Assembly: GCA_001304855.1 (NCBI GenBank)
Contig: BBZN01000006.1
Location: 96,943 to 160,942 of the forward strand
Source of the DNA: Clostridia bacterium UC5.1-1D2
Lineage (GTDB): Bacteria; Bacillota; Clostridia; Lachnospirales; Lachnospiraceae
DNA: 64,000 nt
Direction: 5' to 3'
Below are positions 38,370 through 48,540 of the stretch, in pieces. Each line of letters starts with the position of its first letter. Within the stretch, counting starts at the first letter, position 1. Both the position numbers and the translations under genes were made by a program. The notes beneath the pieces were generated by a model, which saw only the letters and a list, made by a program, of their open reading frames with translations, made no database searches and was not told the origin of the DNA.

Positions 38370-39257
38370 ATGTAAGCAGAGATATTATAGAGGGGGTAGA
38401 GGCTTTTTGCCGCAGATATCCGGCGGCGGACGGAGACAGGGAGCGGATTCCTGTACCAGGCTGCCTCTATTATGGAAAAGAAATCTGGGAACAGGCGGCG
38501 GCAGCCTTTTGTGCGGAAAAATCTGCTTTTGGCCGGTCCCAAGGCCACGGGAAAGAATATACTGGCGGAAAATCTGGCCGCTGTGTTCTGCCGGCCGGTA
38601 TGGGACATATCCTTCCATGTGAATATGGATGCAGCCTCCCTTATTGGAGCCGATACCTTTGAAAACAATCAGGTGACGTTCCGGCCGGGGCCTGTAAGCC
38701 AGTGTGCGGCAAGGGGCGGTTTCGGTATTCTGGATGAGATCAACATGGCGAAGAATGAAGCGCTGGCGGTTCTCCACGGAATTTTGGATTTCAGGAGAAC
38801 CATCGATGTGCCGGGGTACAGCAGAATCCCTCTGAAGGAAGAGACGCGGTTTATTGCCACGATGAACTATGGCTATGCAGGAACCAGGGAACTGAACGAA
38901 GCACTGGCATCCAGATTTGTGGTGATCCGGATGCCTGTTATATCCTCCGAAAATTTAAGGCGCTTGTTAAAGAACCGGTTTCCGCGGCTCTCAGACAAAT
39001 ATGCCCGGCAGTATGCCCTGCTTTTTGCAGATATCCAGGAGAAATGCCGGAATGGGGAGATATCCAGCAAACCCTTGGATCTGAGAGGACTGCTGGACGC
39101 TATCCAGCTGACGGAAATGGGTGTGGAGGCCGGAATGGCTCTGGATATGGGAATTACCAACAAATCCTTTGACGAGTACGAGCAGGCTCTGGTCCGCGAT
39201 ATGATAAGGGGCAGGATATCCGGGAAGATGGGGAGGGAAAAGGTATTTTCGCAGTGA
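38370..39257 (+). CDS. MoxR-type AAA+ ATPase (two frameshifts)
   Basis: Walker A GPKATGKNILAENLA, Walker B FGILDEINMAKNEALAVLHG, sensor 1 FIATMNYGYAGTRELNEAL and sensor 2 region give a MoxR/CbbQ-like AAA+ ATPase of about 295 residues. Family members work with a VWA-domain protein to remodel or insert metal cofactors in a third protein. I start at ATG 38370 with one missing base right after it (reading MVSRDIIEGVEAFCRRYPA) and a second break near 38515 (CGKNLLL). The downstream VWA gene begins 1 bp after its stop, so the two are translationally coupled. No target enzyme gene adjoins. Confidence 0.75.
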
Positions 39258-39258
39258 T

Positions 39259-41104
39259 ATGGAGATAGAAGAGTACAGAGAGCAGCAGCGCCGGGCGCTA
39301 AATATTATTTGGACTACGGCGGAGGACTACAGCTTCCGTCCTGTTTTTATGGCCTTTGACAGAGAGGGCAGGGCGGACCTCTACCTGAACAGCGTCATCG
39401 GCTGGGCCCATAAATGGTATAAGGGCAGGGAGCTGGAGGAACTGCCGGGTTTCTTTGAGGCGCAGCCCTCCAGGATGTGTACGATACCGTATATTGCTCT
39501 GCCTTGAAATTGCGTGTATCAGAAGGAATACCCGGAGCGTCCGGTGATCCGGGAGCTTCGGCGCCAATATGCCTTCGGAGTCATGGAGGAGGATAAATTT
39601 GGAAAAGCAGGTAATGGGGGCCAGAACCTGGAGGGGGAGGACTGGGGAGTCAGTCTGGCTTTCACCTTAAAACGGGCCCATTTTGGAAATGTTCTGGGCA
39701 TGGCCCCTTATCTGCTCCCGTGGGAAAGAAAGCTTTTCCAGGCGATGAAGCTGAAGGCTGATATGACGGAAAAGGAGTTGGCGGAGGAGATTAAAAATAT
39801 TCTGTGGACATATTTCCACTTCCGGTGTACTCCAAAAACGGATAATAAAGGTAAGAAAAACAAAGGCATCTTCCCCAGGCTTTCTCTAAAGAAAAGGGGA
39901 ATCCGCCTTATGGTAACCCGGTTGGAGCCCAATGACAATCCGCCTTCCGTCCATGAGGCGGAGGAGGGAAAGGAAGAACAGGATCAGGACAAAGAGAAGG
40001 AGCGCAGTCCGCGGCAGGAGGGTATTAGGGGATGGTTTGCAGGCTTATTGGAGGAACTCTCGGAGGCCGGACGGGACGAGTGGGCCAGAGAATACATAGA
40101 GCTTACCTTTGGAAAGCCTATTTGGAGCGAAAGGGAAAGGCAAAGTGCAGAGGCTTTGCTGTGTACGGGAAATCACAGGGACTGCCATCTGTATTTTACA
40201 AGGGGAGAGAGCCGGGAGCTCACTGGGGAAGGAAAGGCCGGGAACCGGACGAAAGGGGAAGCTCTGGACCGCCGGAAACTGGCAACGGCTCAGGAACAGA
40301 AAAACCTGGAATATTATGAGGCCCACCAAGATGCCTTCAGAAGCTGCATCCTGAGATTGAAGGAACAGATTTCCAACGCTTTTTTAATACGGCAGGAACC
40401 GGAATCAGTCAGATCAAAAATTGGGAAGCTGGAAGGGAAACAGATATGGCGTCAATTGTACCTGAACGATAACCGGGTATTCACAAAGGAGCTTTGGGAG
40501 GAGCAGGCCCCTTTTTCCGTGGATATTATGCTGGACGGCTCGGCATCCCAAATCCACCATCAGGAAATGACGGCCTCCCAGGGGTATATAATAGCGGAGA
40601 GCCTCAGGCTGTGCGGCATTCCGGTCCAGGTATACTCCTTCTTAAGCTTCCACGGGTATACGGTATTCCGCCTGCTGCGGGAATATGGGGACAGGGAGGG
40701 AAACCGCAATCTGTTCCGGTATTACGCCTGCGGATGGAACAGGGACGGTCTGGCCTTGCGGTGGGCCGGATATCTTATGAAGGACTCTCCATGTCCCCAC
40801 AGGCTGCTGATTATCCTGACGGACGCCAGCCCCAATGATGATAAGAAAATGCCCGCCGGGGAACATTCCTTTCGCAGACAGGAATATGAACGGAGGGCGG
40901 GGATAGAGGATGCGGCACAGGAAGTGAGAAGGCTCAAACAGAAAGGGATACGGGTGGGTGGGCGTATTCTACGGGCCGGACAGGGATCTGGAAGGGGCCA
41001 GGGCCATATACGGAAGCAGCTTTGCCCGAATCAGGGATGCGGGACAGCTGGCGGATACGGTAGGCGGGCTCATATGTGAGGAAGTCAGACAGATGGCGGA
41101 ATGA
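39259..41104 (+). CDS. VWA-domain protein, partner of the MoxR ATPase (three frame changes)
   Basis: About 615 residues. A C-terminal von Willebrand A domain carries the MIDAS metal site: VDIMLDGSASQ (DxSxS) near 40520 and the second loop TDASPNDD near 40830, with GWNRDGLALRWAGYLM between. The N-terminal 350 residues are helical and charged (EEGKEEQDQDKEKERSPRQEG linker), resembling NorD/CobT-type proteins. Frame changes: near 39460, near 39507 (AAAA to AAA), and a likely extra G near 40957 (RVVGVFYGPDRDLEGARAIY). With these fixed the protein ends EEVRQMAE at TGA 41102. Such MoxR/VWA pairs act as chaperones; the client here is unknown. Confidence 0.7.
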
Positions 41105-41120
41105 CAGGCAGAAAAATAGA

Positions 41121-41146
41121 GGGCGCTTTGGGCGCCCCCTTTTTTG
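41121..41146. terminator. Terminator between VWA gene and argG
   Basis: GGGCGC pairs with GCGCCC across TTTGG, followed by CCTTTTTT. It lies between two convergent genes; the T-run favours the plus-strand gene. Confidence 0.7.
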
Positions 41147-41156
41147 ATTTCAACGG

Positions 41157-42385
41157 CTATTGCTCCTTTTTAGCTGCTTCCAGCTCCGCCATTTTCATAG
41201 CGCGTACTTTCAAAGGAAGCCCGAACAGAGTGATAAATCCGTCCGCATCATGATGGTCATAGAGATCGCCGGTTGTGAAGGAAGCCAGCGACTCGCTGTA
41301 CAGGGAATAGGGGGAGGTAGTTCCGGCTTTGATGATATTGCCTTTGTAAAGTTTAAATTTCACTTCGCCGGTTACATACTCCTGGGTGGAATCGATAAAT
41401 GCTTCCACAGCCTCACGCAGAGGTGTAAACCATTTCCCCTCGTAAACGATCTGGCCATCTTGTTGCCCATATCTTTTTTAACTTCCATGGTAGCCCGATC
41501 CAGCACAAGCTCTTCCAGCTGCTGGTGCGCTTCCATCAGAATGGTTCCTCCGGGAGTCTCGTATACGCCGCGGGACTTCATGCCTACAACACGGTTCTCT
41601 ACGATATCCACAATACCGATTCCATGCTTGCCGCCCAGCTCGTTCAGCTTGCGGATGATATCAGAAACCTTCATGGTTTCCCCGTTTACGCTGGTTGGTA
41701 CGCCCTTTTCAAAGGTCATGGTAACATACTCGCCCTCGTCGGGAGCTTTCTCAGGCTTACGCCCAGCACCAGAAGGTGATCGTAATTAGGCTCCTGCGCC
41801 GGATCCTCCAGCTCCAGGCCTCATGCTGATATGCCATAAATTTCGGTCACGGCTGTAGCTGTTATCTGCTGAGAATGGAAGATGGATGCCGTGTTGCCTG
41901 CAGTATTCAATCTCATCCTCGCGGGACTGCATGGTCCATACGTCTGTCATCCGCCATGGAGCAATGATTTTCAGGTCGGGAGCCAGGGCCTTGATTCCCA
42001 GCTCAAAACGGATCTGATCGTTGCCCTTTCCGGTAGCGCCGTGGCAGATGGCGGTGGCGCCTTCTTTGCGTGCAATCTCAACCAGACGCTTTGCAATGGC
42101 AGGGCGGGCCATGGAGGTGCCCAGGAGATACTTGTTCTCATATATGGCGTTGGCCTTTACACATGGCATTATGTAGTTATCGCAGAAATCATCTACCAAA
42201 TCTTCAATATATAACTTAGTGGCTCCGGATAATTTAGCCCGCTCCTCAAGCCCGTCCAATTCGCTGCCCTGTCCGCAGTCGATACAGCAGCAGACAACAT
42301 CATAACCGAAGTTTTCCTGTAACCACGGAATAATGGCGGTAGTGTCGAGTCCGCCTGAATACGCTAAAATAACTTTCTCTTTCAT
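41157..42385 (-). CDS. argG: Argininosuccinate synthase (several frameshifts)
   Basis: N-terminus [22 protein letters not shown] has the ATP pyrophosphatase loop SGGLDT; then [30 protein letters not shown], and [25 protein letters not shown]. About 410 residues. Missing bases near 41826 and 41819 (HISHEGLELEDP), 41762 ([12 protein letters not shown]) and 41453 ([21 protein letters not shown]). It joins citrulline and aspartate. The start at 42385 is the third of three adjacent ATGs and is 8 nt from AGGAGG. It is divergent from argC across a region holding ArgR-like palindromes. Confidence 0.95.
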
Positions 42386-42479
42386 CATCATATCCTCCTG
42401 AGATTGAACTGTTTGAACTTTCATAAATATACAACATTATCAGAATAAATGCAAGACTAAAATAAAATTTATAAAAAAT

Positions 42480-42512
42480 GTTGCATATTATGCACTTGTA
42501 ATGTATAATTAT
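42480..42512. promoter_or_regulatory. ArgR-like palindromes near argG
   Basis: TTGCATATTATGCA (42481-42494) is an inverted repeat with the TGCA-ATA-TGCA spacing of ARG boxes, followed by AATGTATAATTATA (42500-42513). Both lie just upstream of the argG start region and would allow control by arginine. Confidence 0.45.
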
Positions 42513-42829
42513 AAAATCTACCGCCAAGTGCGGTTTTACGCTGCCGATTACAGGCAGTCTCCCGTCCGGCGTTTTCTGCCAGATCTTCTGGCAAAAGCCC
42601 CGGAAAAACCTGGTCTGCGGCGGGAATGGGTGTTTTTTGACCTTTGCGCACATGGCCAATCCTGCTGCCGAAAAGGCTATGGACAGTGAAGGCCCTTAAA
42701 AGAATTCCCGGGTATGGGGAAAATGCCCTTTCCTTTTGAGGAAAAAGTTACTATAATGGGTTGGAAGGGACATTTCTTCCATATAAAGGGGGAGAGGCCT
42801 GTGCATATAAAATGTTTATTTATGAATGA

Positions 42830-42847
42830 ATGTATAAAATTATACAT
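42830..42847. promoter_or_regulatory. ArgR-like operator ahead of argC
   Basis: ATGTATAA-AA-TTATACAT is a perfect 8-2-8 palindrome of 18 bp, the length of an ARG box. It ends 17 bp before the argC ATG and overlaps a TATAAA that may be the -10 box. Between this and argG (42520-42829) I see a hairpin CTGCCAGATCTTCTGGCA at about 42574-42592 and a TATAAT at 42752-42757, but no gene. Confidence 0.55.
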
Positions 42848-42864
42848 GGGAGGAGATTAGGGCA

Positions 42865-43904
42865 ATGATTAAAGCGGGCATTATCGGATCCACAGGATAT
42901 GCAGGAGGAGAGCTGGCCAGGCTGCTGCTTCAGAGGAGGATACGGAGATTAAGTGGTATGGATCCCGAAGCTATATCGACCAGAAATATGCATCCATCTA
43001 TCCAAACATGTTTAAGCTGGTGGATGACAACTGCATGGATGATAATATGAAGGAACTGGCGGAACAGGTGGATGTGATTTTCACAGCCACTCCCCAGGGG
43101 CTCTGCTCCTCCCTGGTGGATGAGGACATTTTGTCAAAGGTTAAAATTATTGACCTCAGCGCGGACTTCAGGATCAAGGATGTGGCTGTCTATGAGCAGT
43201 GGTATAAGCTGACCCACAAAGCTCCCGGATTGATAGAGGAGGCTGTGTACGGGCTGCCGGAGATAAACAGGGAGAAGGTGAGAGAGGCAAGGCTTATCGC
43301 CAATCCGGGCTGTTTCCCCACCTGTTCCTTTCTAAGTGTATATCCTCTTGTGAAAGCCGGACTTATCCAGCCGGATACCCTTATTATAGACGCCAAATCA
43401 GGCACGTCGGGAGCAGGGCGGGGAGCCAAGGTGGACAGCCTGTACTGTGAGGTAAACGAGAATATTAAGGCATATGGAGTGGCGTCCCACAGGCATACGC
43501 CGGAGATTGAGGAGCAGCTGGGGTATGCGGCGGGCAGGCCTGTGACGATTAGCTTTACGCCTCATCTGGTGCCCATGAACAGGGGAATTCTGGTGACAGC
43601 CTATGCTTCCCTCACAAGGGAGGTTACATATGAGGAAGTGAAGGCTGCATATGACGTATGTTATGAGAATGAATATTTTGTAAGGGTTTTGGAAAGGGAC
43701 GTTGCGCCCCAGACCCGCTGGGTGGAGGGGAGCAACTTTGCAGATGTGAATTTTAAAATTGATCCCAGGACCAGGCGGATTGTGATGATGGGAGCCATTG
43801 ACAATATGGTGAAGGGAGCCGCCGGGCAGGCGGTTCAAAATATGAATCTTTTATTCGGTCTGCCGGAGCAGACGGGACTCAGACAGATTCCCATGTTTCC
43901 CTAG
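42865..43904 (+). CDS. argC: N-acetyl-gamma-glutamyl-phosphate reductase (one frameshift)
   Basis: MIKAGIIGSTGYAGGELARLLLQ is the NADP-binding start; IIDLSADFRIKD; catalytic Cys in ANPGCFPTCSFLSVYPL; SGTSGAGRGAK; SHRHTPEIEEQLG; and FTPHLVPMNRGIL. About 347 residues. One base missing near 42945 (LQREDTEIKWYGS). Third step of the acetylated route to ornithine. First gene of the plus-strand arginine group, though two repeat elements separate it from the next genes. Confidence 0.95.
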
Positions 43905-44062
43905 AGCGTGTCCGGACATTCATTGCCGCCATCTGCACGCCCCGCTTCGCGGTATATTTGACCCAAATTCACTTAACGTAGCCCACTACGCTGCGCTCAT
44001 TTGGGCCAAATCTCCCACAAAGTGGGACGCACATCTGACGGAAAGCAATTTTCAGACACGCT
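43903..44062. repeat. Dispersed repeat element, copy 2
   Basis: About 160 bp. Left arm AGCGTGTCCGGACATTCATT... and right arm ending ...CAATTTTCAGACACGCTT are imperfect inverted repeats of roughly 40 bp. A central small hairpin CGTAG-CCCA-CTACG sits between. It abuts the argC stop codon. Confidence 0.75.
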
Positions 44063-44064
44063 TT

Positions 44065-44226
44065 AGAGCGTTCCGGACATTCATTGCCGCCGTCTGCACG
44101 CCCCGCTTCGCGGCATATTTGGCCTCAATTCAGGCAGCGTAGCCCGCTACGCCTCCTTCACTGGGGCCGAAACTTCCGCAAAGCGTGACGCACAGCTGAC
44201 AAAAGGCAAGATTCAGATACGCTGCG
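44065..44226. repeat. Dispersed repeat element, copy 3
   Basis: Tandem neighbour of copy 2, same orientation, about 160 bp. Shares GACATTCATTGCCGCC, TCTGCACGCCCCGCTTCGCGG, CATATTTGG, GTAGCCCGCTACG and the right-end CAGATACGCT. Differences from copy 2 are scattered substitutions, often matched by the facing arm, as expected if base pairing is conserved. The remaining 44227-44287 holds only the ribosome binding site of the GNAT gene. Confidence 0.75.
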
Positions 44227-44287
44227 TTATGAAAGAATCAGGGTGTAAAATGAAAGGCCCTTGTTGAACAGGAAAGGATAAAAGAAC

Positions 44288-44752
44288 ATGGCGGGGACGA
44301 TGGATATTCTAATCCGGGAGATGCAGATAGGGGACTATGACCAGGTCTACCGGCTCTGGACGGAGATCAGGGGCTTTGGGATCAGGAGCGTGGACGATTC
44401 CAGAAAGGGAGTGGAGCGCTTCCTGAAACGTAATCCCACCACCAGCGTTGTGGCTGTGCAGAACGGACGGATTCTGGGAAATATACTTTGCGGCCATGAC
44501 GGCAGGACCGGCTGCTTTTACCATGTTTGTGTGGCTGAGGGTTACAGGAAACACGGCATCGGTTACAGAATGGTAAGGGCTGCCATGGAAGCATTGCAGA
44601 AGGAAGGCGTCAGCAAGATAAGCCTTATCGCATTTAAAGAAAATCAGGTGGGAAACGCATTCTGGAAAGGGATTGGCTGGAATGAGCGAAATGATGTGAA
44701 CAGCTATGAATTTGTGCTGAATGAGGAAAATATTACACGGTTTGTCAGGTGA
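44288..44752 (+). CDS. GNAT-family N-acetyltransferase inside the arg cluster
   Basis: Intact 154 residues. ILIREMQIGDYDQVYRLW start; TSVVAVQNGRILGNILCGHDG; FYHVCVAEGYRKHGIGYRMVRAAMEAL is the acetyl-CoA site (R/Q-x-x-G-x-G/A); ISLIAFKENQVGNAFWKGIGW is motif B. Between argC and argJ its position raises the idea that it makes N-acetylglutamate to prime the pathway, but the sequence looks like a general YpeA/RimI-type acetyltransferase and ArgJ can recycle the acetyl group. AAAGGATAAAAGAAC precedes ATG 44288. argJ starts 28 bp downstream. Confidence 0.8.
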   Translation: MAGTMDILIREMQIGDYDQVYRLWTEIRGFGIRSVDDSRKGVERFLKRNPTTSVVAVQNGRILGNILCGHDGRTGCFYHVCVAEGYRKHGIGYRMVRAAMEALQKEGVSKISLIAFKENQVGNAFWKGIGWNERNDVNSYEFVLNEENITRFVR

Positions 44753-44780
44753 CAGCCGCAAAAATCGGAGGAATGGAAGT

Positions 44781-46023
44781 ATGATCAAATCCACAGTAGA
44801 ATTGATAAAAATTCAGGGAGGGGTTACGGCTGCCAAGGGCTTTGAAGCGGCGTCTGCGGCGGCGGGAATCAAGTATAAGGGACGCCAGGATATGGCCCTG
44901 ATTTACAGCCGGGTTCCCTGCAAATCGGCAGGTACGTTTACCACGAATATAGTGAAGGCGGCTCCTGTAAAGTGGGATCAGCAGCAGGTCAGCACAGGCG
45001 CGCCGGCACAGGCGGTTGTCATCAACGCAGGTATCGCAAATGCATGCACCGGCCAGGAGGGCATGGAATATTGCAGCCGGACGGCAGAGGCCGCTGCAGA
45101 GGCCCTGGGAGTGGCGAAGGAGAGCGTTCTGGTAGCTTCCACGGGAGTGATCGGCATGCAGCTCCCCATTGACCGCATAGAGGCGGGAATTAAAGCCATG
45201 GCTCCTCTTCTGGACGGCGGTCCCGAAAGCGGAACCAATGCCTCCAAAGCGATAATGACGACCGATACAAAGAACAAGGAAGTGGCTGTTCAGGTCCGCC
45301 TGGGAGACGCTTTGGTTACCATCGGCGGCATGTGCAAGGGCTCGGGAATGATACATCCAAATATGTGCACCATGTTAAGTTTTGTCACCACAGACGCATC
45401 CATCAGCAAAGACCTGCTGGCGGAAGCCTTAAAGACAGACATTCAGGATACCTACAATATGATATCCGTGGACGGCGATACCTCCACCAATGACACGGTG
45501 CTTCTCCTTGCCAACGGACTGGCAGGCAATCCCGAGATTACAGAGAAGAACGAGGATTACCAGGCCTTTTGCAAGGCCCTGAATTACGTCAATGAAACGC
45601 TGGCCAGGAAGATGGCAGGGGATGGAGAGGGCTGTACCGCTCTCTTTGAGGTGAAGATCACAGGGGCTGAGACAAAGAACAGGCCAGGGCGCTGGCCAAG
45701 TCGTGATCACCTCCAACCTTACGAAGGCGGCCATCTTCGGCCATGATGCTAACTGGGGCAGGATACTCTGCGCTATGGGTTATTCAGGCGCCCTCTTTGA
45801 CCCGGAGAAGGTGGATTTGTTCTTTGAGAGCGCAGCAGGCAGGATGCAGATTATCAAGGACGGCGTTGCTGTGGACTACAGCGAGGAGAAGGCTACGGAG
45901 ATTCTCTCCCAGCCTGAGGTGACGGCTGTGGCTGACATTAAGATGGGCCGGGAGGCCGCCGCCGCCTGGGGCTGCGATCTGACCTTTGATTATGTGAAAA
46001 TCAATGCGGACTACCGCTCCTGA
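44781..46023 (+). CDS. argJ: Glutamate N-acetyltransferase / ornithine acetyltransferase (one frameshift)
   Basis: About 414 residues. [51 protein letters not shown], the self-cleavage site KAIMTTDT (nucleophile Thr), [20 protein letters not shown] and [13 protein letters not shown]. The C-terminus ends VKINADYRS. One G missing near 45683 ([13 protein letters not shown]). It moves acetyl from N-acetylornithine to glutamate; the presence of a bifunctional form cannot be judged by sequence alone. GGAGGAATGGAAGT gives the start at 44781, rejecting the longer 44721 frame. Confidence 0.95.
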
Positions 46024-46127
46024 GGCTTTTTGGGGAGAAAGCCCCGGCTCCAGGCGTACATGGCAGGCAGATATGGGCGTTTAAGCGCATCAACATTCAA
46101 TACGGACACAGGGAGGAAATGAGTGAA

Positions 46128-47016
46128 ATGAATTTGGAACCGATGCAGAAGGCAGCTGTGCTGATAGAAGCGCTTCCTTACATACAGCGTTTTAACCGAA
46201 AAATAGTGGTAGTTAAATACGGCGGCAGCGCATGGTGGACGAGGAGCTTAAAAAGAAGGTGATACAGGATGTAGTGCTTTTAAAGCTGGTGGGATTTAAA
46301 CCTATCATCGTCCATGGAGGGGGAAAGGAGATCAGCCGCTGGGTGAATAAAGTGGGAATGGAGCCTCAGTTTAAGAACGGGCTGAGGGTTACGGACGAGT
46401 CCACGATGGAGATAGCCGAGATGGTTCTCAATAAAGTAAATAAAAGCCTGGTCCAGCTGGTGAATGAGCTGGGAATCCGCGCCGTAGGAATAAGCGGCAA
46501 GGACGGAATGATGCTGCAATGCAAAAAGAAATATTCCGGCGGTGAGGACATTGGTTTGTAGGTGATGTGGAGGAAGTAAACCCCAAACTTATCTATGACC
46601 TGCTGGAAAAGGATTTTCTGCCCATTATCTGCCCTATCGGCTTTGACGAGGACTTTCTCAGCTATAATATCAATGCGGACGACGCGGCCTGCGCCATTGC
46701 CACGGCGGTTCAGGCGGAAAAGCTGGCTTTTCTCACAGATGTGGAGGGCGTATACAAGAACTTTGAGGATAAGGACTCCCTCATCTCCGAGATGGATGTG
46801 ACGGAAGCCCAGGAATTTGTGGACAGCGGTATGCTTGGAGGAGGCATGCTTCCAAAGCTCCAGAACTGTATCAACGCCATTGAGAGCGGCGTTTCCAGGG
46901 TTCATATTCTGGACGGGCGGATTCCCCACTGTCTGCTGCTGGAGATCTTTACGGACAAAGGAATCGGGACAGCAATCTATAATTCCAAGGAAGACGAGAG
47001 GTATTATCATGGCTGA
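46128..47016 (+). CDS. argB: Acetylglutamate kinase (two frameshifts)
   Basis: About 297 residues. [18 protein letters not shown] and [30 protein letters not shown] form the nucleotide/NAG site; [28 protein letters not shown] and [22 protein letters not shown] complete the amino-acid-kinase fold. Missing C near 46231 (GGSAMVD) and missing T near 46557 ([10 protein letters not shown]). I start at ATG 46128 (GGAGG 11 nt upstream) rather than at 46119, which is only 2-3 nt from it. Its last codons overlap the argD start by 8 nt. Confidence 0.95.
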
Positions 47017-48241
47017 TAAAAAGTTGATTGAACGGGCCGAAGAAGCGTTTTACAAGACATATAACCGGTTTCCCGTCGTGTTTGATCACGGAGAAGGGTA
47101 TATCTCTATGATAATCAGGGAAATAAATATCTGGATTTCGGCGCCGGTATTGCAGTGATGGCGCTGGGATATGGAGATCAGGAGTACACAAGGGCCGTGG
47201 AGGAACAGCTTCATAAGCTGACACATATTTCCAATCTGTTCTACAATCAGCCTTCTGTTGAGGCGGGGGAGCAGCTGCTCAAGGTGTCCGGCATGGACAA
47301 GGTGTTCTTTACCAACAGCGGAACCGAGGCTATCGAGGGGGCTTTAAAGATAGCCAAACGATATCACTACAATAAGCTTCACGAGGCGGGCGGCGGAAGC
47401 GGGGATGCAGAGGCGGATATGACGGGAGAAATCATCGCCATGAAACACTCCTTCCACGGGAGAAGCCTGGGCGCCCTGTCCGTAACAGGGAACGCCCATT
47501 ACCAGGAGCCCTTTAAACCGCTGATTCCGGGTATCCGCTTTGCTGATTTTAACAATCTGGACAGCGTGAAAGCCTTGTGAACCATAAAACCTGCGCTGTT
47601 ATTATGGAGACGATACAGGGAGAGGGCGGTATTTATCCGGCGGATCCCGGCTTTATTAAAGGAGTGCGCCAACTCTGCGACGCCAATGATATGCTGCTGA
47701 TTCTGGATGAAATCCAGTGCGGGCTGGGCCGTTCCGGAAAAATGTTTGCCTGGCAGCATTACGGAGTAAAGCCGGATGTAATGACCGTTGCCAAGGCCCT
47801 GGGGAACGGGCTTCCTGTAGGAGCGTTTCTGGCCAGGGGAAAAGCGGCTACGGCTATGACGCCCGGCGATCACGGCACGACCTACGGCGGTAATCCCCTT
47901 GTGACAGCCGGGGCAAAGGCTGTTCTGGATATTTTTGAGAAACGCAGGATTACAGAACACGTAAATCAGGTGGGGATTATCTCGGCCAGGAGCTTGAGAA
48001 GCTGGCTGCCGGATTTGACGTGGTCTGCGCCCGCCGCGGGATGGGGCTGATTCAAGGGCTGGAATTTACAAAGCCCGTGGGCCCTGTTGTGTCCAACGCC
48101 CTGCTGGAACAGAAATTGGTGTTAATCAGCGCAGGAACAAATATTATCCGTTTTGTGCCTCCCCTGGTGATTGAGAAGGGCCATGTGGACGAGATGACGG
48201 AAAAACTGAGAGCCGCCATAAAGGGGGCCGGAGAAAGGTAA
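47009..48241 (+). CDS. argD: Acetylornithine aminotransferase (three frameshifts)
   Basis: About 411 residues. [100 protein letters not shown] (PLP Asp), [19 protein letters not shown] with the Schiff-base Lys, and [11 protein letters not shown]. Missing G near 47098 (GEGVYLY), 47577 (KALVNHK) and 47960 ([17 protein letters not shown]). Last gene of the cluster; no argF is present in the window. Confidence 0.95.
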
Positions 48242-48250
48242 GGCATTGGG

Positions 48251-48284
48251 CCGGTAATTTCTTGAAAGAAATTGCCGGTTTTTT
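48251..48284 (+). terminator. Terminator of the arg operon
   Basis: CCGGTAATTTCTT pairs with AAGAAATTGCCGG (one mismatch) and is followed by TTTTTTC. It starts 10 bp after the argD stop. Confidence 0.85.
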
Positions 48285-48463
48285 CTTGTTTCAAATATCC
48301 TGTCTGAAAGTCCCTGTAAACCAGAGAAGCGAAAAATTCCATCTTAAACAATTCTTTCGATTTCATTTATAAATTGTTAGGAAATATATGGGTGAAATAT
48401 TTAAGCAGACCATCTATAATAGCTTTATATAATGAACAATAATCGGCAATCTGTTTATTTTTA

Positions 48464-48492
48464 TTGTGTCATATTAGAATATATGATATAAC
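48464..48492 (+). promoter_or_regulatory. Promoter of the macA-like exporter operon
   Basis: TTGTGT (48464-48469), 17-bp spacer, TATAAC (48487-48492), 49 bp before the ATG at 48541, in an AT-rich stretch. Confidence 0.55.
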
Positions 48493-48540
48493 TGTATTAA
48501 TGCAAATAGTACAGCGAGATCAGGCTTTCAGGAGGAAACT

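Noticed and set aside
44288..44752. Naming the arg-cluster GNAT as ArgA
   Set aside because: It lacks the amino-acid-kinase-like domain of classical ArgA and no glutamate-specific residues can be assigned from sequence alone.
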